NCBI GenBank assembly: GCA_043381765.1
Contig: JBHJMP010000859.1
Span: forward strand, 1-28,128
Length of the DNA: 28,128 bases
Direction of reading: 5' to 3'
From: Collodictyon triciliatum
Taxonomy: Eukaryota > CRuMs
Both the position numbers and the translations under genes were made by a program. The notes below the pieces were generated by a model that searched no databases, was not told the origin of the DNA, and saw only the letters and a program-made list of their open reading frames with translations. Shown here piece by piece: positions 26,813-28,128 of the stretch. Every line of letters begins with the position of its first letter. Position 1 is the first letter of the stretch.

Positions 26813-27873
26813 TTATATGTATAGAATACATGAAGTAATCTACAAGCAAGAGACAACGCCTGGCCGATAAATTAGAATTACCATAGTTGTAAGTCGAACT
26901 CCGATGTAAACAGAATCTACTTTAGTTCCGTTCAATCTTAGTGCCGAAGTTGTAAATGCCGGGTCGTAAAAGCTGAATGCGATGATAAAGATGTGCATGT
27001 CAATACTTCTCTTTTTTTCAGACAGATACCAGTAGAAAATCAGTATCCCATGAGAAAACATCGATAGGATCATATTGCCAACTTTCGAAAACCCTTAGAA
27101 CATACGTTGAAGAGATTTAAAGAATGATTACAGATACCTTATCAAACACCAGTTGTAATTAGGAACATAAGGGGAATTTTTAAGAGCTCCGATGTTTTGG
27201 AATTTTTTCAAAACCAAGGGAAAAGATGCCTCATCAAAACCAAAAACAATGAGAGTGGAGCCGACGCTTTCTCGAATGGCTCGGTCATATTTCAGTTGTT
27301 CCTGTCGCTGTTAGTAATTAAATATTATGAAGAGTGAGTTTTATCACATTACCAAAAGATTTAAAAAAGAACTTTGAATCAAATAAAGGAAAAAGAAAAA
27401 GAAAGACCGCTGTTATCTTCTGTTGATATGCTAAAGGGAAAAAAAATCATCCGTTGAGATGCAAATGACTCGACTTTCTCAAACTGAATACAATACTAAT
27501 CATAAAAAACTAACAACTTAATCACTCGCGGAATACCTCCTTAAAATGCAAAAGTCGTGATGAGCCCCGCGCAGAGGGATCGGCCTCCAGAATAGAGCGT
27601 GACGGGATTGTCTGGGACTTTGGGACTTTGGCCACCACCGGGGTCGGATTCAGCCTCTACAAAGTGTGTGGATGTGCTGTTTGATAGCTTATCATCTAAC
27701 TTGCTGGATACCCTTTCTGAAGGAAGGGACTGAAAAAGCTACATCCGGTTTGTCATGACCGAGGCGTTGCATGTGACGTAGAAGCAAACCTTGTCTCGAA
27801 ACGCGGAGGGCACCTGCTCTGGCTTTTGGACCGGGTTCTGATGCTTTGGCGTTGCGAGTCCTGATCGATCCAT
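26813..27873 (-). CDS. Nup35/Nup53-type RRM nucleoporin-like protein
   Basis: Exons on the minus strand: 27873-27790, 27729 to about 27604, 27301-27138, 26972-26882 and probably 26839-26813 (TAA); about 160-165 aa. The first two exons give a polar, disordered N-terminus. Exons three and four form an RRM of the Nup35 (MPPN) kind: STLIVFGFDEASFPLVLKKF (first strand and helix), NYNW before the third strand, then SALRLNGTKVDSVYIGV. In Nup35/Nup53 this domain dimerises and the protein links the nuclear pore inner ring to the membrane. The usual C-terminal amphipathic helix is not visible; the model ends soon after the RRM at a TAA overlapping AATAAA (26814-26809). The donor of exon two (GTCACG) is weak, so that boundary is uncertain. 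Another RRM family is the main alternative. Confidence 0.6.
27371..27400 (+). mobile_element. Short A-tailed retroposon copy
   Basis: ACTTTGAATCAAATAAAGG followed by an A-rich AAAAAG tail. One substitution from the core. It lies in the intron 27302-27603 of the Nup35-type gene, antisense to it. The A-rich flanks prevent calling a target-site duplication. Confidence 0.5.
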
Positions 27874-28028
27874 GTGCTACTCTTTGCGATGCTTGCCTAC
27901 GCGAATCTTTGGCCGAGTGGCAGTTAGTTACTCAGGTTGGCACTCAGCCTCAAGTTCTTCCAATGTTTTTTTTCTATCTTTCATTTATTAACTTTATCTT
28001 TATGTTTTCTGTTAAGGGCAGTGGCGGA

Positions 28029-28128
28029 TGTTTGTTTGTTTGTTTGTTTGTTTGTTTGTTTGTTTGTTTGTTTGTTTGTTTGTTTGTTTGTTTGTTTGTT
28101 TGTTTGTTTGTTTGTTTGTTTGTTTGTG
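28029..28128. repeat. (TTTG)n microsatellite at the right edge
   Basis: About 25 perfect TTTG units running to the window end, upstream of the Nup35-type gene's start on the minus strand. Confidence 0.95.

Overview
The window looks like nuclear DNA of a unicellular eukaryote. Most genes are cut by many GT-AG introns, mostly 55-260 nt. The DNA between genes is AT-rich and full of simple repeats. The genes are typical of eukaryotes: nephrocystin-3/TEP1-like DUF4062-NACHT-TPR, F1-ATPase epsilon, CDC25, a Pho80-type cyclin and a Nup35-type RRM. A rhizarian, perhaps a foraminiferan of the Reticulomyxa kind (these have many kinesin-light-chain-like TPR genes), fits, but that placement is inference and not shown by the sequence.

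Layout. (1) 1197-6262, +: at least 23 exons of a DUF4062-NACHT-TPR protein, running into an assembly gap (6263-6525). (2) About 6580-8322: a retroposon-like fragment, then exons of an unrecognised + strand gene with several tiny A-tailed insertions in its introns. (3) 8323-15900: a GC-richer stretch with long microsatellites, an intronless cyclin (-), the two-exon ATP synthase epsilon subunit (+) and an intronless type II membrane protein resembling a glycosyltransferase (-). (4) 16432-23017, +: a roughly 25-exon gene for a PEP synthase / rifampin phosphotransferase-like protein that ends after its phospho-histidine domain. (5) 26178-23716, -: CDC25-type phosphatase. (6) 27873-26813, -: a Nup35/Nup53-type RRM protein.

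The genes do not form an evident pathway. Cyclin and CDC25 are both cell-cycle types, but they lie 12 kb apart. Exon models were built by hand from reading frame, splice sites and phase. Where phases do not close, the entry says so.

The most unusual signal is a dispersed 19-nt core, ACTTTGAATCGAATAAAGG, followed by an A-run. It occurs at least seven times on both strands. Two copies are bounded by perfect 16- and 18-nt direct repeats, as expected of very short retroposed fragments. Other points of note are one-repeat-per-exon TPR architecture (five consecutive 126-nt exons), a candidate 19-nt intron, and a CDC25 with Tyr in place of the His before the catalytic Cys.
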